The translations under genes and the position numbers were made by a program. Shown one piece after another: positions 51,730 to 61,572 of a stretch of DNA of 64,000 nt. The DNA is taken from assembly GCF_002858745.1 (NCBI RefSeq), contig NZ_PJRO01000009.1, positions 153,729 to 217,728 on the forward strand, given 5' to 3'. Every line of letters starts with the position of its first letter. The first letter of the stretch is position 1. The notes below the pieces were generated by a model that worked only from the letters and a program-made list of their open reading frames with translations, made no database searches and was not told the DNA's origin. The DNA is from Mesorhizobium loti. Its GTDB lineage: Bacteria; Pseudomonadota; Alphaproteobacteria; Rhizobiales; Rhizobiaceae.

Positions 51730-52935
51730 CTACAGCAGCGTCAGCTGTTCGAACGGGCGCGCGGCCGGAACGAACTGGTCGGTTCTCAACTGCCGCCGCT
51801 CGAGGTTGAGCCCAAGCCGCTTGGCGGCGATCTCGAAGCGCCGGCCGATCTGCCAGGCGTAGGGGCCTGCACCCTTCATGCGCTTGCCCCATTCCGAATC
51901 GTAGTCTTTGCCGTCGCGCATCGAGCGGATCAGTGACATCACGTGCCGGTAGCGATCCGGATAGTGCCGCAGCAGCCAGTCCTTGAAGATCGGGCTGACT
52001 TCCAGAGGCAGCCGCAGCACCACGTAACCGGCTTCGCGCGCACCGGCGGCGTAGGCGGAATCGAGAATACGCTCGATCTCTGGATCGGTGAGACCGGGAA
52101 CGATCGGCGCCACCATCACCGAAGCCGGAATGCCGGCATCCGACAACTGGCGGATCGCTTCCAGCCGTTTGGTCGGCGTTGAGGCGCGCGGCTCCATGGT
52201 GCGGGCAAGCATGCGGTCCATCGTCGTCACCGACAGCGCCACCTTGGCCAGTCCGCGCTCGGCCATGCGGGACAGGATGTCGATGTCGCGCGTCACCAGC
52301 GCCGACTTGGTGACGATGCCGACAGGATGCCCGCGCGCTTCCAGCACTTCCAGGATTTCGCGCATGATGCGGTATTGCCGTTCGATCGGCTGGTAGGGGT
52401 CGGTGTTGGTGCCGATCGCGATGGTGCGCGGCTGGTAGCCTTCCTTCGACAGTTCCTTGTCGAGCAAGCGTGCCGCGTCGGGTTTGGCGAACAGCTTGGC
52501 TTCGAAATCCAGTCCGGCAGAAAGACCCATGAAAGCGTGGGTCGGCCTTGCGAAGCAATAGACGCAACCATGCTCGCAGCCACGGTAGGGATTGATCGAC
52601 CGATCGAAGGAAATGTCGGGCGATTCATTGCGCGTGATGATGGTGCGCGGCTTCTCCACCTGCACTTCGGTCTTGAATGGCGGCAGTTCTTCCAGCGATT
52701 CCCAGCCATCGTCGAAGACATGGCGGCTGACCGGCTCGAAACGACCCGACGGATTGATGCCGGCCGAGCGGCCGCGATTGCGCTCGGGCCGTACGCGCAT
52801 TCCGCTCTGATCCAGGATGGCATTCGCCATCTCGGCCCTTCCTGCGCCGAAAGCGGCAATGTCGGCACGCACGACCTGTTCCATCTTTGCTCTTTCCCAG
52901 GCTTTCTCGGCGGGGCGTCGAATCGCTGTCCTCAT
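51730..52935 (-). CDS. PA0069-type radical SAM protein
   Basis: This 401-residue protein has the cluster-binding motif Cys120-x3-Cys124-x2-Cys127 (YRGCEHGCVYCFAR), then GTNTDPYQPIE and LRLPLEVSPIFKDWL. It resembles the Rv2578c/PA0069 radical SAM family, sometimes compared with spore photoproduct lyase-like repair proteins. Its reaction is unknown. The ATG at 52935 follows AGGA; the longer upstream frame is not conserved-looking. Confidence 0.87.
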   Translation of the reverse strand: MRTAIRRPAEKAWERAKMEQVVRADIAAFGAGRAEMANAILDQSGMRVRPERNRGRSAGINPSGRFEPVSRHVFDDGWESLEELPPFKTEVQVEKPRTIITRNESPDISFDRSINPYRGCEHGCVYCFARPTHAFMGLSAGLDFEAKLFAKPDAARLLDKELSKEGYQPRTIAIGTNTDPYQPIERQYRIMREILEVLEARGHPVGIVTKSALVTRDIDILSRMAERGLAKVALSVTTMDRMLARTMEPRASTPTKRLEAIRQLSDAGIPASVMVAPIVPGLTDPEIERILDSAYAAGAREAGYVVLRLPLEVSPIFKDWLLRHYPDRYRHVMSLIRSMRDGKDYDSEWGKRMKGAGPYAWQIGRRFEIAAKRLGLNLERRQLRTDQFVPAARPFEQLTLL

Positions 52936-53029
52936 GAAATTATTCCTATCTGTGTTTTGAGAACAAAGCAAGAACTTAGGTCGATGAAGATGGCTGGCGC
53001 CCATCGCGGCTTTCCGCTATTCGGCAGGA

Positions 53030-53536
53030 ATGCTCAGCGTCCTGATCGAAACGCGGAATGATGAAGAGGGGCTGGCGCGCACGCTGGCCTCGTTGGTCGG
53101 CGGCGTCGTCGAGGGCATGGTGCGCGAAGTGATCGTCTGCGATCTGGGCTCAAGCGATCAGACCGCCAAGGTGGCTGAACACGCAGGCTGCCGCCATCTG
53201 ATGACTGGTGGTGTTGGCGCCGGTATTGCTGCCGCCAAAGGCGACTGGCTGCTGCTTCTGGAGCCAGGGGCGAGGCTCGTCGAAGGTTGGGCAGATGTTG
53301 TCGCGGACCATATCGCGCATTCCGGCAAACCTGCCCGATTTTCATCGGCACGAGGCGCCCGCTTATCCTGGTTCAAACGACTGTTTTGTCGGCAGCGTGC
53401 TGGCGCCAACGGCCTCGTCATCAGTCGCAAGCAGGCAGCCGCATCTCAGCAGATTGCGAACGGCACGCAGGCGCTGGCCGCCAGCGTGCGGGCCGTGACG
53501 CTGCCGGCGGATATCTGGCCGGCGCCCAGCCGGTAG
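53030..53536 (+). CDS. Short glycosyltransferase family 2-like protein
   Basis: This 168-residue protein starts LSVLIETRNDEEGLARTLASL, then EVIVCDLGSSDQTAKVAEHAGC and AKGDWLLLLEPGARL, as in the N-terminal nucleotide-binding half of GT2 enzymes. It lacks the rest of a typical catalytic domain, and DXD is replaced by LLEPG. It may be a non-catalytic or specialised relative. It is divergent from the radical SAM gene and convergent with aglR. Confidence 0.7.
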   Translation: MLSVLIETRNDEEGLARTLASLVGGVVEGMVREVIVCDLGSSDQTAKVAEHAGCRHLMTGGVGAGIAAAKGDWLLLLEPGARLVEGWADVVADHIAHSGKPARFSSARGARLSWFKRLFCRQRAGANGLVISRKQAAASQQIANGTQALAASVRAVTLPADIWPAPSR

Positions 53537-53547
53537 AAATCTCCAGT

Positions 53548-54576
53548 TCAAGAGCCGGCAGGGACACCCGCGATCGACCCTCTGACAACAAGGTCAACGG
53601 GCCACACCTCGCCGCGCGCGCCGTCCTCCAATCCCGACAGGCGCGCAATCAGCCGCTCCGCTATCCTGGCGCCCGCTGCACGGATCGAGGAGCGGGTGGT
53701 CGACAGCGGCACGGAGAAGTTTTCGGGCTTCAGCCACGAGAACACGTCGTCATGCGCGATCAACGACAGGTCGCCCGGTATGGTCAGGCCAAGTTCGCGA
53801 ACGGCCCGCACGATACCCAGCGCCATGATGAGACTGGAGCAGAGGATGGCCGTTGGTGCGCCGCCGCTTTCCAGCATACGCCGGGCCACGCGATAGCCGT
53901 TCTCCTCCGTCATGACGGTCGATGAAACATGACCGTCAGGCGGGGCGAGCCCATTGCCGGCCAAGGCGCGCCGCACCCCGCGCTCGCGATGGATGGCGAA
54001 GGTCTCCCTGTCGTCGCCATTGACCAGCGCGATACGCTGGTGGCCAAGCTGAATCAGCAGGCGCGTCGCGTCATGAAAGGCACCTTCATTATCGATGTCG
54101 AGATAGGGATAGTCGAAATCGAAGCCGTCGCTGCGGCCATGCACGAGAAAAGGCAGGCCGAGCGTATCGAGCAAGGCGACGCGGCTGTCCTGAGGGCGCG
54201 GGGAGGAAACATAGACGGCATCCACCTGCTTGTTGGCAACGATGCGCCGGTAGGTGGTCTCCTGCTCCTCGGCGTCGGCGGGCGACAGCACGAGGTCGAG
54301 TTCATGTGCGCGGGCGTAATCGCCCAGTCCCGACAGGAATTCGACGAAATGCGGATCGATGTCGACAGCCGAGCCCGTTGGCAGCACATAGCCGATCATG
54401 CCGGTTTTGCCGGTGGCCAGCCGGCGTGCGGAAGGGTTGGGGCGATAGCCGTGCCGCTTGGCGGCATCGACGACACGCCGTCGTGTTTCCTCATTGACCT
54501 CGGGATAGCCGTTCAGCGCGCGGCTCACCGTGGTTTGTGAGAGTTCCAGCATCTGCGACAGCTGCTTGAGGTTCAA
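53548..54576 (-). CDS. aglR: LacI family regulator of the alpha-glucoside operon
   Basis: This 342-residue repressor starts at TTG (54576), where GGGAGG is well spaced and the protein opens with LKQLSQMLELSQTTVSRALNGYPEVNEETRRRV, the LacI helix-turn-helix and hinge. The C-terminal domain binds sugar. A longer ATG-initiated frame would run through an AAGCGCTT palindrome. It is divergent from aglEFGAK, as in Sinorhizobium meliloti. Confidence 0.88.
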   Translation of the reverse strand: MNLKQLSQMLELSQTTVSRALNGYPEVNEETRRRVVDAAKRHGYRPNPSARRLATGKTGMIGYVLPTGSAVDIDPHFVEFLSGLGDYARAHELDLVLSPADAEEQETTYRRIVANKQVDAVYVSSPRPQDSRVALLDTLGLPFLVHGRSDGFDFDYPYLDIDNEGAFHDATRLLIQLGHQRIALVNGDDRETFAIHRERGVRRALAGNGLAPPDGHVSSTVMTEENGYRVARRMLESGGAPTAILCSSLIMALGIVRAVRELGLTIPGDLSLIAHDDVFSWLKPENFSVPLSTTRSSIRAAGARIAERLIARLSGLEDGARGEVWPVDLVVRGSIAGVPAGS

Positions 54577-54586
54577 TTGCGCCTCC

Positions 54587-54598
54587 CAAAGCGCTTGG
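54587..54598. promoter_or_regulatory. AglR operator-like palindrome, proximal copy
   Basis: CCAAAGCGCTTGG, with an AAGCGCTT core at 54589-54596, lies just before the TTG start of the repressor gene. Its central CG and symmetry are typical of LacI-family operators; a matching site is at 54801-54812. Confidence 0.55.
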
Positions 54599-54800
54599 AG
54601 AGCTATCTCGGCCTTGATCGCCAAGTCTCTTGAGAAAGGCTACATTAGGGCCAAGTGAGACGGCTTTGAAGTAAATTTGCTGCTGCAGCGCCGAAAAACC
54701 ATGCTGCATTGCGATTTTCACGCCGTGTTTCATTCATTTAAATCGATTAATTGAGCGCACTCTTGACTCTTTTCGGATTCAATGGCGAGATACACGAAGC

Positions 54801-54812
54801 CAAAGCGCTTTG
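54801..54812. promoter_or_regulatory. AglR operator-like palindrome, aglE side
   Basis: CAAAGCGCTTTG is a perfect 12-base palindrome, 109 bases before aglE and about 214 bases from the copy beside aglR. An additional AATCGATT palindrome lies at 54741-54748. The pair would allow looping and joint control of the divergent promoters. Confidence 0.6.
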
Positions 54813-54921
54813 AACGCCGGTCTCGGAAGGTTGCAGACATTTCCGTGCTCGGGCACAGTCAGGCGATGTCGGCGGCGGAATGGAGGTTCCGTCGATGTCC
54901 GATCCAGAGGGAGGATTGCAG

Positions 54922-56280
54922 ATGAAGAAGCTTTTGTTGCTGGGCACGGCGTTTGCTGCGCTGGCCCTGGCTGCGCCTGTGCAGGCCGCCGAGTTGAAAT
55001 TCAAGCCCGGCGAGGAATCCAAATTCAACTGGGCAAATTACGAGGACCTGAAGAAGGTAGACCTCAAGGGCGAGACGCTGACCGTCTTCGGCCCGTGGCG
55101 CGGTCCGGACGAGACGCAGTTTCAATCCGTTCTGGATTATTTCCGCGAGGCGACCGGGGTTACCATCAACTATTCTTCGTCGGAAAACTACGAACAGCAG
55201 ATCGTCATCGACACGCAGGCGGGCAGCCCGCCGAACATCGCCATTCTTCCACAGCCGGGTCTCATCCAGGATCTTGCTTCGAAAGGCATGCTGACGCCCC
55301 TGGATGACGCCACCGCCGCCTATGTGAAAGACAATTATGGCGCCGGCCAAAGCTGGGTCGATCTCGGTACCTACAAGGACAAGGACGGCACGGCGAAGTT
55401 TTTCGCCTATCCCTGGAAGCAGGACCTGAAATCGATGGTCTGGTATGTGCCGGAGAATTTCGAGGAGAGCGGCTACAAGGTCCCTGAGACCTGGGAAGAC
55501 ATGATGGCCCTTTCCGACAAGATCATTGCCGATGGCGGCGTGCCGTGGTGCATCGGCCTTGGCTCCGGCGGTGCCACCGGCTGGCCGGCGACCGACTGGG
55601 TCGAAGACATCATGCTGCGCACTGTCAAGCCCGACGTCTATGTCAAGTGGACCAAGAATGAGGTTCCGTTCACCGATCCGCAGGTCGTGAATGCGCTGAA
55701 GGTCTTCAACGACATCGTGCAGAACCCGAAAATGGTCGATGGCGGTACCGCCGCGGTTGCGGCAACCGACTTCCGCGATTCACCCAAGGGCCTCTTCAGC
55801 GTGCCGCCGAAATGCTACATGCATCGCATGGCGTCGTTCATCCCGTCCTTCTTCCCGGAAGGCAAGAAGCTTGGCGAGGATGCCGACTTTTTCTACCTGC
55901 CGCCGATGGCAGCCCACGCAGACCTTGGCAAGCCGGTGCTGGGAGCAGGCACTTTCGCGATGGTCACGAAGGACTCCAAGGCAGCCCGCGCCTTCATCGA
56001 CTTCCTGAAAATGCCGCTGTCGCATGAGATCTGGATGGCGCAGTCCGGTTTCCTGTCGGCGTTGAAGACAACGAAGCCGGAAGCCTATGCCAACGATATC
56101 CTGCGGCGCGAAGGCGAGGTGCTGCTCAACGCTTCGACATTCGGTTTCGACGGGTCGGATCTCATGCCCGGCAAGGTCGGCGCCGGTTCGTTCTGGACCG
56201 GCATGATCGACATGGTCGGCGGCAAGGCGCCCGATGCGGTCGCAGCCGATATCCAGAAGAGCTGGGACGGCATCAAGTAA
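54922..56280 (+). CDS. aglE: Alpha-glucoside ABC transporter substrate-binding protein
   Basis: This 452-residue family 1 solute-binding protein has a signal peptide (MKKLLLLGTAFAALALAAPV, cleaved near QAA), then LTVFGPWRGPDE, NIAILPQPGL and GLGSGGATGWPATDW. It matches AglE, which binds sucrose, maltose, trehalose and similar alpha-glucosides. The ATG at 54922 has GGGAGGA upstream. A 219-base gap with a hairpin follows. Confidence 0.93.
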   Translation: MKKLLLLGTAFAALALAAPVQAAELKFKPGEESKFNWANYEDLKKVDLKGETLTVFGPWRGPDETQFQSVLDYFREATGVTINYSSSENYEQQIVIDTQAGSPPNIAILPQPGLIQDLASKGMLTPLDDATAAYVKDNYGAGQSWVDLGTYKDKDGTAKFFAYPWKQDLKSMVWYVPENFEESGYKVPETWEDMMALSDKIIADGGVPWCIGLGSGGATGWPATDWVEDIMLRTVKPDVYVKWTKNEVPFTDPQVVNALKVFNDIVQNPKMVDGGTAAVAATDFRDSPKGLFSVPPKCYMHRMASFIPSFFPEGKKLGEDADFFYLPPMAAHADLGKPVLGAGTFAMVTKDSKAARAFIDFLKMPLSHEIWMAQSGFLSALKTTKPEAYANDILRREGEVLLNASTFGFDGSDLMPGKVGAGSFWTGMIDMVGGKAPDAVAADIQKSWDGIK

Positions 56281-56313
56281 GATCCAGGAGTGCGGCCTCC
56301 CAAGGCATGCCGG

Positions 56314-56334
56314 TCCGGGCAAAGTGGCCCCGGA
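56314..56334 (+). other. Hairpin between aglE and aglF
   Basis: TCCGGG and CCCGGA form a perfect 6-base stem. In the 219-base gap after a binding-protein gene such structures often limit read-through so that the binding protein exceeds the membrane subunits. No gene is seen in the gap. Confidence 0.35.
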
Positions 56335-56499
56335 TCGGCCTGGGAACCTGGAGGTCGGGAAAAGAGAAACTGGAACCATCCAGGTGGCGAGTTTGCGCTG
56401 CCCGGTTGGAGCTTGCTTTGAACTTCGTGTCTCAAGGCAGGGCAAGCCGAAGTTCATGGCAGGCTCTGATGCATAGATCCGCAGCGAGGGGAGGAACCC

Positions 56500-57507
56500 A
56501 TGGCGGCTCAGATCTTTTCGGCCATTCTCGTCATTCTGATCGGTGTCGGCGGCTGTATCGCCTATTTCTGGGGCGCCAACAAACTTGTCGATCTCATCTT
56601 TCCGTCGCGAGGCGTTAGCGGCCAGGCGGCGATCGACAATCTGCGTCGTCAAGGATTGATCCGGCCCTGGTTGTTCATCGGGCCGGCGCTGATCCTTCTG
56701 ACCGTCTATCTCATCTATCCGGTCATCAGCACTGTCATCACGTCTTTCCAGGACAAGTCGGGCCACGGCTTCGTCGGTCTCGCGAACTACCAATGGGCGT
56801 TGGGAGACGGGCAGTTCCGGAATTCGATCTTCAACAACCTGCTATGGCTGCTGGTTGTGCCGGCTGCCTGTACGTTCCTCGGCCTCGTCATCGCCGTGCT
56901 CACCGACAAGATCTGGTGGGGAACCATCGCCAAGTCGCTGATCTTCCTGCCGCTCGCCATCTCCTTTGTCGGCGCGAGCGTGATCTGGAAATTCATCTAC
57001 GAATATCGCGGCGAAGGGCAGGTGCAGATCGGTGCGCTCAATGCCATCGTGCAGTGGCTTGGCGGCGACCCGGAAGTATGGATTTCCATGCCCTTCTGGA
57101 ACAACTTCTTCCTGATGGTCATCCTGATCTGGATCCAGACCGGCTTCGCCATGGTCATCCTGTCCTCGGCGTTGCGTGGCATTCCCGAAGAGACCATCGA
57201 GGCGGCCGTCATCGATGGTGCCAACCCCTTTCAGATATTCTGGAAGATCATGATCCCGCAGATATGGGGCACGATCATCGTGGTGTGGACGACCATCACC
57301 ATCCTGGTGCTCAAGGTCTTTGACATCGTGCTGACCATGACCAACGGCCAGTGGAACAGCCAGGTGCTTGCCAACCTGATGTTCGACTGGATGTTCCGGG
57401 GCGGCGGCGATTTCGGCAAAGGTGCGACGATAGCGGTCATCATCATGATTGCCGTCCTGCCCATCATGATCTGGAACATCCGCCAGGCAAACAGGGAGGG
57501 TTTGTAA
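56500..57507 (+). CDS. aglF: Alpha-glucoside ABC transporter permease AglF
   Basis: This 335-residue MalF-type permease has an N-terminal helix, FIGPALILLTVYLIYPV, and the coupling loop EETIEAAVIDGANPFQIFWKI. It starts at an ATG with GGGAGGA upstream. It pairs with AglG, whose gene starts two bases after its stop. Confidence 0.94.
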   Translation: MAAQIFSAILVILIGVGGCIAYFWGANKLVDLIFPSRGVSGQAAIDNLRRQGLIRPWLFIGPALILLTVYLIYPVISTVITSFQDKSGHGFVGLANYQWALGDGQFRNSIFNNLLWLLVVPAACTFLGLVIAVLTDKIWWGTIAKSLIFLPLAISFVGASVIWKFIYEYRGEGQVQIGALNAIVQWLGGDPEVWISMPFWNNFFLMVILIWIQTGFAMVILSSALRGIPEETIEAAVIDGANPFQIFWKIMIPQIWGTIIVVWTTITILVLKVFDIVLTMTNGQWNSQVLANLMFDWMFRGGGDFGKGATIAVIIMIAVLPIMIWNIRQANREGL

Positions 57508-57508
57508 G

Positions 57509-58675
57509 ATGGCGCAGGCAAGCGGCAAATCGGCAGGCAGGTCTTCCCTCGGCACATGGGGCGTTCACATCGCAGCGCTGCTTTTCGTGGTGGTGTGGAC
57601 GATCCCCACGCTGGGCATTCTGGTCACTTCGCTACGCGACAAGGACCAGATCGTCGGCTCGGGCTGGTGGGCTTCCTTTTTCAGCTCCACGCAGGTCCAG
57701 CAGGCGCGTCTGGCCGGACCCGACAAACAGATCGAGAAGGACGGCAAGTTTGTCATCGAAGGCAGCGTCTTCGAAACGCCGGGCAGCCGTCAGGTCGCGG
57801 CCTTCGGTGCCCGCGCCCAGGAGCCGACCAAGTTCCAGGTCGGCACCACGGCCGACCTCGGTGATGGCGAGACGCTGCAGGTCAACGCCGATGGCAGTTA
57901 TGTGCAGTCCTCCACGAAAAAATTCGAGGGATCGCGCGGTCAGCGTGTCTATTTCTCCTCAACTGTTCCCCCGAGATTCACGACCGAAAACTACGGCAAC
58001 GTGCTGACTTCCGAGGGGGTCGGTCGCTCTTTTCTGAACTCGCTGACGGTGACGATTCCCGCAACAATCATTCCGATCATGATTGCCGCTTTCGCCGCTT
58101 ATGCATTGGCCTGGATGCGATTTCCCGGACGCGCGCTGCTGATCGCCGTCATCATTGGCCTGCTGGTCGTGCCGCTGCAGATGGCACTCATTCCATTGCT
58201 CGAAATATACAACGGCGTCGGCAATCTGTTCGGCGTTCCATCCAAGACCTATCTCGGTATCTGGCTGGCACATACGGGTTTCGGCCTGCCTTTTGCCATC
58301 TATCTGCTCAGGAGCTACATCGCGGGCCTGCCGCGCGAGATCATGGAATCGGCCCGCATCGACGGAGCCAGCGATTTCGAAATCTTCATGAAGATCGTGC
58401 TGCCGCTGTCGTTTCCGGTACTCGCCTCCTTTGCCATCTTCCAGTTCCTGTGGGTCTGGAATGACCTGCTGGTCGCGATGGTGTTTTTGGGTGCGGGCTC
58501 CAACGAACTGGTGCTGACGGGCAAGCTCAACGCGCTGTTGGGCTCGCGCGGCGGTGATTGGGACATTCTGACGACGTCCGCTTTCATCACGATCATTCTG
58601 CCACTGGTCGTCTTCTTCTCATTGCAGCGCTACTTCGTACGTGGCCTGCTGGCAGGTTCAGTCAAAGGAGGTTGA
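57509..58675 (+). CDS. aglG: Alpha-glucoside ABC transporter permease AglG
   Basis: This 388-residue MalG-type permease has an unusually long periplasmic insert (about 60-165) after the first helix, typical of AglG, then the coupling loop REIMESARIDGASDFEIFMKI. It ends two bases before the aglA GTG start. Confidence 0.94.
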   Translation: MAQASGKSAGRSSLGTWGVHIAALLFVVVWTIPTLGILVTSLRDKDQIVGSGWWASFFSSTQVQQARLAGPDKQIEKDGKFVIEGSVFETPGSRQVAAFGARAQEPTKFQVGTTADLGDGETLQVNADGSYVQSSTKKFEGSRGQRVYFSSTVPPRFTTENYGNVLTSEGVGRSFLNSLTVTIPATIIPIMIAAFAAYALAWMRFPGRALLIAVIIGLLVVPLQMALIPLLEIYNGVGNLFGVPSKTYLGIWLAHTGFGLPFAIYLLRSYIAGLPREIMESARIDGASDFEIFMKIVLPLSFPVLASFAIFQFLWVWNDLLVAMVFLGAGSNELVLTGKLNALLGSRGGDWDILTTSAFITIILPLVVFFSLQRYFVRGLLAGSVKGG

Positions 58676-58677
58676 GG

Positions 58678-60348
58678 GTGAAGCAGGCAGTGCAGCGCAA
58701 GGCCGAGGCAGCCATGCCGGCGGCCGATCGCGACTGGTGGCGCGGGGCGGTGATCTATCAGATCTATCCGCGCTCCTACCAGGACACGAACGGCGATGGT
58801 ATCGGCGATCTCAAGGGCATCACCGCCCGGCTTGGCTACATCGCTTCGCTCGGGGTCGACGCCATCTGGATATCCCCCTTCTTCAAGTCGCCGATGAAGG
58901 ACTTCGGTTATGACGTCAGCGACTATTGCGACGTCGATCCGATGTTCGGCACGCTGGCGGATTTCGATGTGCTGGTGGCCGAGGCGCATCGCCTTGGCCT
59001 CAAGGTGATGATCGACGAAGTGCTGTCGCACACCGCCGACATTCATCCATGGTTCGTCGAAAGCCGGTCCAGCCGCAGCAATCTGAAAGCCGACTGGTAT
59101 GTCTGGGCCGATGCAAAGCCGGACGGCACGCCGCCCAACAACTGGCTGTCGATCTTCGGCGGTTCGGCCTGGCAATGGGATACCCGTCGCCAGCAATACT
59201 ACATGCACAATTTTCTCTCCGAGCAGCCGGATCTGAACTTCCATAACCGTGAGGTTCAGGACGCACTGCTCGACATCACCCGCTTCTGGCTGGAGCGCGG
59301 CGTCGATGGTTTCCGTCTCGACACCATCAATTTCTACTTCCACAGCGAGGCCCTGGAGAACAACCCGGCGCTGCCGCCAGAGGAGCGCAACGACCAGACG
59401 GCACCATCGGTGAACCCCTACAACTACCAGGACCACATCTACGACAAGAGCCGGCCGGAAAACCTCGGCTTTCTCGAGCGCTTCCGTGCGCTGCTGGACG
59501 TATATCCCGCCGCGGCGGCTGTCGGCGAGGTGGGCGACTCCCAGCGCGGGCTGGAGGTCGTTGCCGCCTACACCGCCGGCGGCAAGCGCGTGCACATGTG
59601 CTATTCCTTCGATTTCCTGGCGCCGGAAAAGATCAGCGCCGCCAAGGTGCGCGCCGTGCTGGAAGCTTTCGGCCGCGTCGCCAGCGACGGCTGGTCCTGC
59701 TGGGCTTTTTCCAACCACGACGTGGTGCGCCATGCCTCGCGCTGGGCTGCCAGCGAGGCCGATCCGGTTGCCTATCTCAAGGTCGTGTCGGCACTGCTTC
59801 TGTCGCTGCGTGGCTCTGCCTGCATCTATCAGGGCGAAGAACTCGGCCTCGGCGAGGCCAACCTGGCTTTCGAGGATCTGCAGGACCCGTACGGCATCCG
59901 CTTCTGGCCGGAATTCAAGGGCCGCGACGGCTGCCGAACGCCAATGGTGTGGGAGGCGGCGTCGCTCAATGGTGGCTTTTCCAGCGCCAAGCCGTGGCTG
60001 CCGGTGCCGGGCGAACATCTGTCCAGGGCAGTCAACGTGCAGGAAAGCGACAGCGCGTCGCTACTCCAGCACTATCGCCGCTTCCTTGCCTTCCGCCGCG
60101 CCCACCCCGCTCTGGCGAAGGGAGACATCGAATTCGTGCAGGGGCAGGGCGATGTCGTCGTCTTCTCGCGCCAGGAGGGCAACGAGCGTATCGTCTGCGC
60201 CTTCAACCTTGGCAACAGCATCACCGAGGTCGACCTCGGCAACGGCCATGCCTTGCAACCTTTGGCGGGACATGGTTTTTCTTCGCAGTCGGGGACCGGC
60301 AAGCTTCGCCTTGGCGGCTATGGAGCCTGGTTCGGGCGTCTCGCCTGA
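58678..60348 (+). CDS. aglA: Alpha-glucosidase (GH13)
   Basis: This 556-residue cytoplasmic glycoside hydrolase starts at GTG with AAGGAGG upstream. The GH13 barrel starts WWRGAVIYQIYPRSYQDTNG; catalytic residues are Asp215 (GFRLDT), Glu284 (VGEVGD) and Asp348 (FSNHDVV). It hydrolyses imported alpha-glucosides such as maltose and sucrose to monosaccharides. A frame extending 40 codons upstream overlaps aglG and is not used. Confidence 0.94.
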   Translation: MKQAVQRKAEAAMPAADRDWWRGAVIYQIYPRSYQDTNGDGIGDLKGITARLGYIASLGVDAIWISPFFKSPMKDFGYDVSDYCDVDPMFGTLADFDVLVAEAHRLGLKVMIDEVLSHTADIHPWFVESRSSRSNLKADWYVWADAKPDGTPPNNWLSIFGGSAWQWDTRRQQYYMHNFLSEQPDLNFHNREVQDALLDITRFWLERGVDGFRLDTINFYFHSEALENNPALPPEERNDQTAPSVNPYNYQDHIYDKSRPENLGFLERFRALLDVYPAAAAVGEVGDSQRGLEVVAAYTAGGKRVHMCYSFDFLAPEKISAAKVRAVLEAFGRVASDGWSCWAFSNHDVVRHASRWAASEADPVAYLKVVSALLLSLRGSACIYQGEELGLGEANLAFEDLQDPYGIRFWPEFKGRDGCRTPMVWEAASLNGGFSSAKPWLPVPGEHLSRAVNVQESDSASLLQHYRRFLAFRRAHPALAKGDIEFVQGQGDVVVFSRQEGNERIVCAFNLGNSITEVDLGNGHALQPLAGHGFSSQSGTGKLRLGGYGAWFGRLA

Positions 60349-60375
60349 GACCACAGAACAAAAAGGGAGGAAACA

Positions 60376-61488
60376 ATGGCCGATCTGACCCTCAGGCAGG
60401 TGAAGAAGTCCTACGGCAATATCCACATTCTTCATGGCATCGACCTCGATATCAAATCGGGCGAGTTCATCGTGTTTGTCGGCCCATCGGGCTGTGGCAA
60501 ATCCACCCTGTTGCGCTCCATTGCTGGTCTTGAGGAAATCACTTCGGGCGATCTCAACATCGCCGGCGAGCGGGTGAACGACGTGCCGCCGTCGAAGCGC
60601 GGCATCGCCATGGTCTTCCAGTCCTATGCGCTCTATCCGCATATGACCGTCTACGACAACATGGCTTTCGGCATGAAGATCGCCGGCGAGAAGAAGGAAG
60701 AGATCGATCGCCGCGTCAAACAGGCCGCCGATATCCTGCAGCTCACCAAATATCTCGACCGTCTGCCCAAGGCGATGTCGGGTGGTCAGCGCCAGCGCGT
60801 CGCCATCGGCCGTGCCATCGTGCGCAATCCGAAAGTGTTCCTGTTCGACGAGCCGCTGTCGAACCTCGACGCTGCGCTACGCGTCGCCACCCGCATCGAG
60901 ATCGCCAAGCTGAAGGAATCGATGCCCAACACCACCATGATCTACGTCACCCATGATCAGGTCGAAGCGATGACGCTGGCCGATCGCATCGTGGTGTTGA
61001 AGGATGGTCATATCGAGCAGGTCGGCACGCCGATGGAGCTCTACAAGCGGCCCGGCAACCTGTTTGTCGCGCAGTTCATCGGCTCGCCTGCCATGAACAT
61101 CCTGCCGGCGACGGTCGAAAAGTCCGGCGCCACCACCACGGTCAGCCATCTCGGCGGCCGCAAGGCTTCGGTGCCGATCGCAACGCCGGCCGGCGTGCAA
61201 GGTGCCGCGATCTCATTCGGTGTTCGCCCGGAGGATCTCTCCATTGCCACCGGTTCGGACTATCTGTTTGAAGGCAAAGTCGATTACATTGAACAGCTCG
61301 GTGAAGTGCAGCTCGTCTATTTCGATATCGGTCGCGGCGACCAGCCGCTCACGGCCAAGCTGCCTGGCAATGTCGAGGTTCATCGGGGCAGCAGCCTGAA
61401 GCTCACTGCCAATGCCGAAGACTTGCACATCTTCGATGCCGACGGTCGCTCGTTCGCCCATTATGAGGCAACGGCCAAGGCCGCTTGA
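60376..61488 (+). CDS. aglK: Alpha-glucoside ABC transporter ATP-binding protein
   Basis: This 370-residue MalK/UgpC-type ATPase has Walker A GPSGCGKST at 36-44, the signature SGGQRQRV at 135-142, Walker B VFLFDEPLSNLDA, and a C-terminal TOBE regulatory domain. It completes aglEFGAK. GGGAGGA precedes the ATG, and a hairpin follows the stop. Confidence 0.95.
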   Translation: MADLTLRQVKKSYGNIHILHGIDLDIKSGEFIVFVGPSGCGKSTLLRSIAGLEEITSGDLNIAGERVNDVPPSKRGIAMVFQSYALYPHMTVYDNMAFGMKIAGEKKEEIDRRVKQAADILQLTKYLDRLPKAMSGGQRQRVAIGRAIVRNPKVFLFDEPLSNLDAALRVATRIEIAKLKESMPNTTMIYVTHDQVEAMTLADRIVVLKDGHIEQVGTPMELYKRPGNLFVAQFIGSPAMNILPATVEKSGATTTVSHLGGRKASVPIATPAGVQGAAISFGVRPEDLSIATGSDYLFEGKVDYIEQLGEVQLVYFDIGRGDQPLTAKLPGNVEVHRGSSLKLTANAEDLHIFDADGRSFAHYEATAKAA

Positions 61489-61512
61489 AGTTCATCGACA
61501 GACCCAAACAAC

Positions 61513-61534
61513 AAGAGGGCCGGAAGGCCCTCTT
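61513..61534 (+). terminator. Hairpin terminator after aglK
   Basis: AAGAGGGCC and GGCCCTCTT form a perfect 9-base stem with GGAA loop. The following T-run is short, so termination may be partial. Confidence 0.65.
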
Positions 61535-61572
61535 CGTGCTTTGAACGCCTTGGTAAATTGAAGCGGCTGGTG

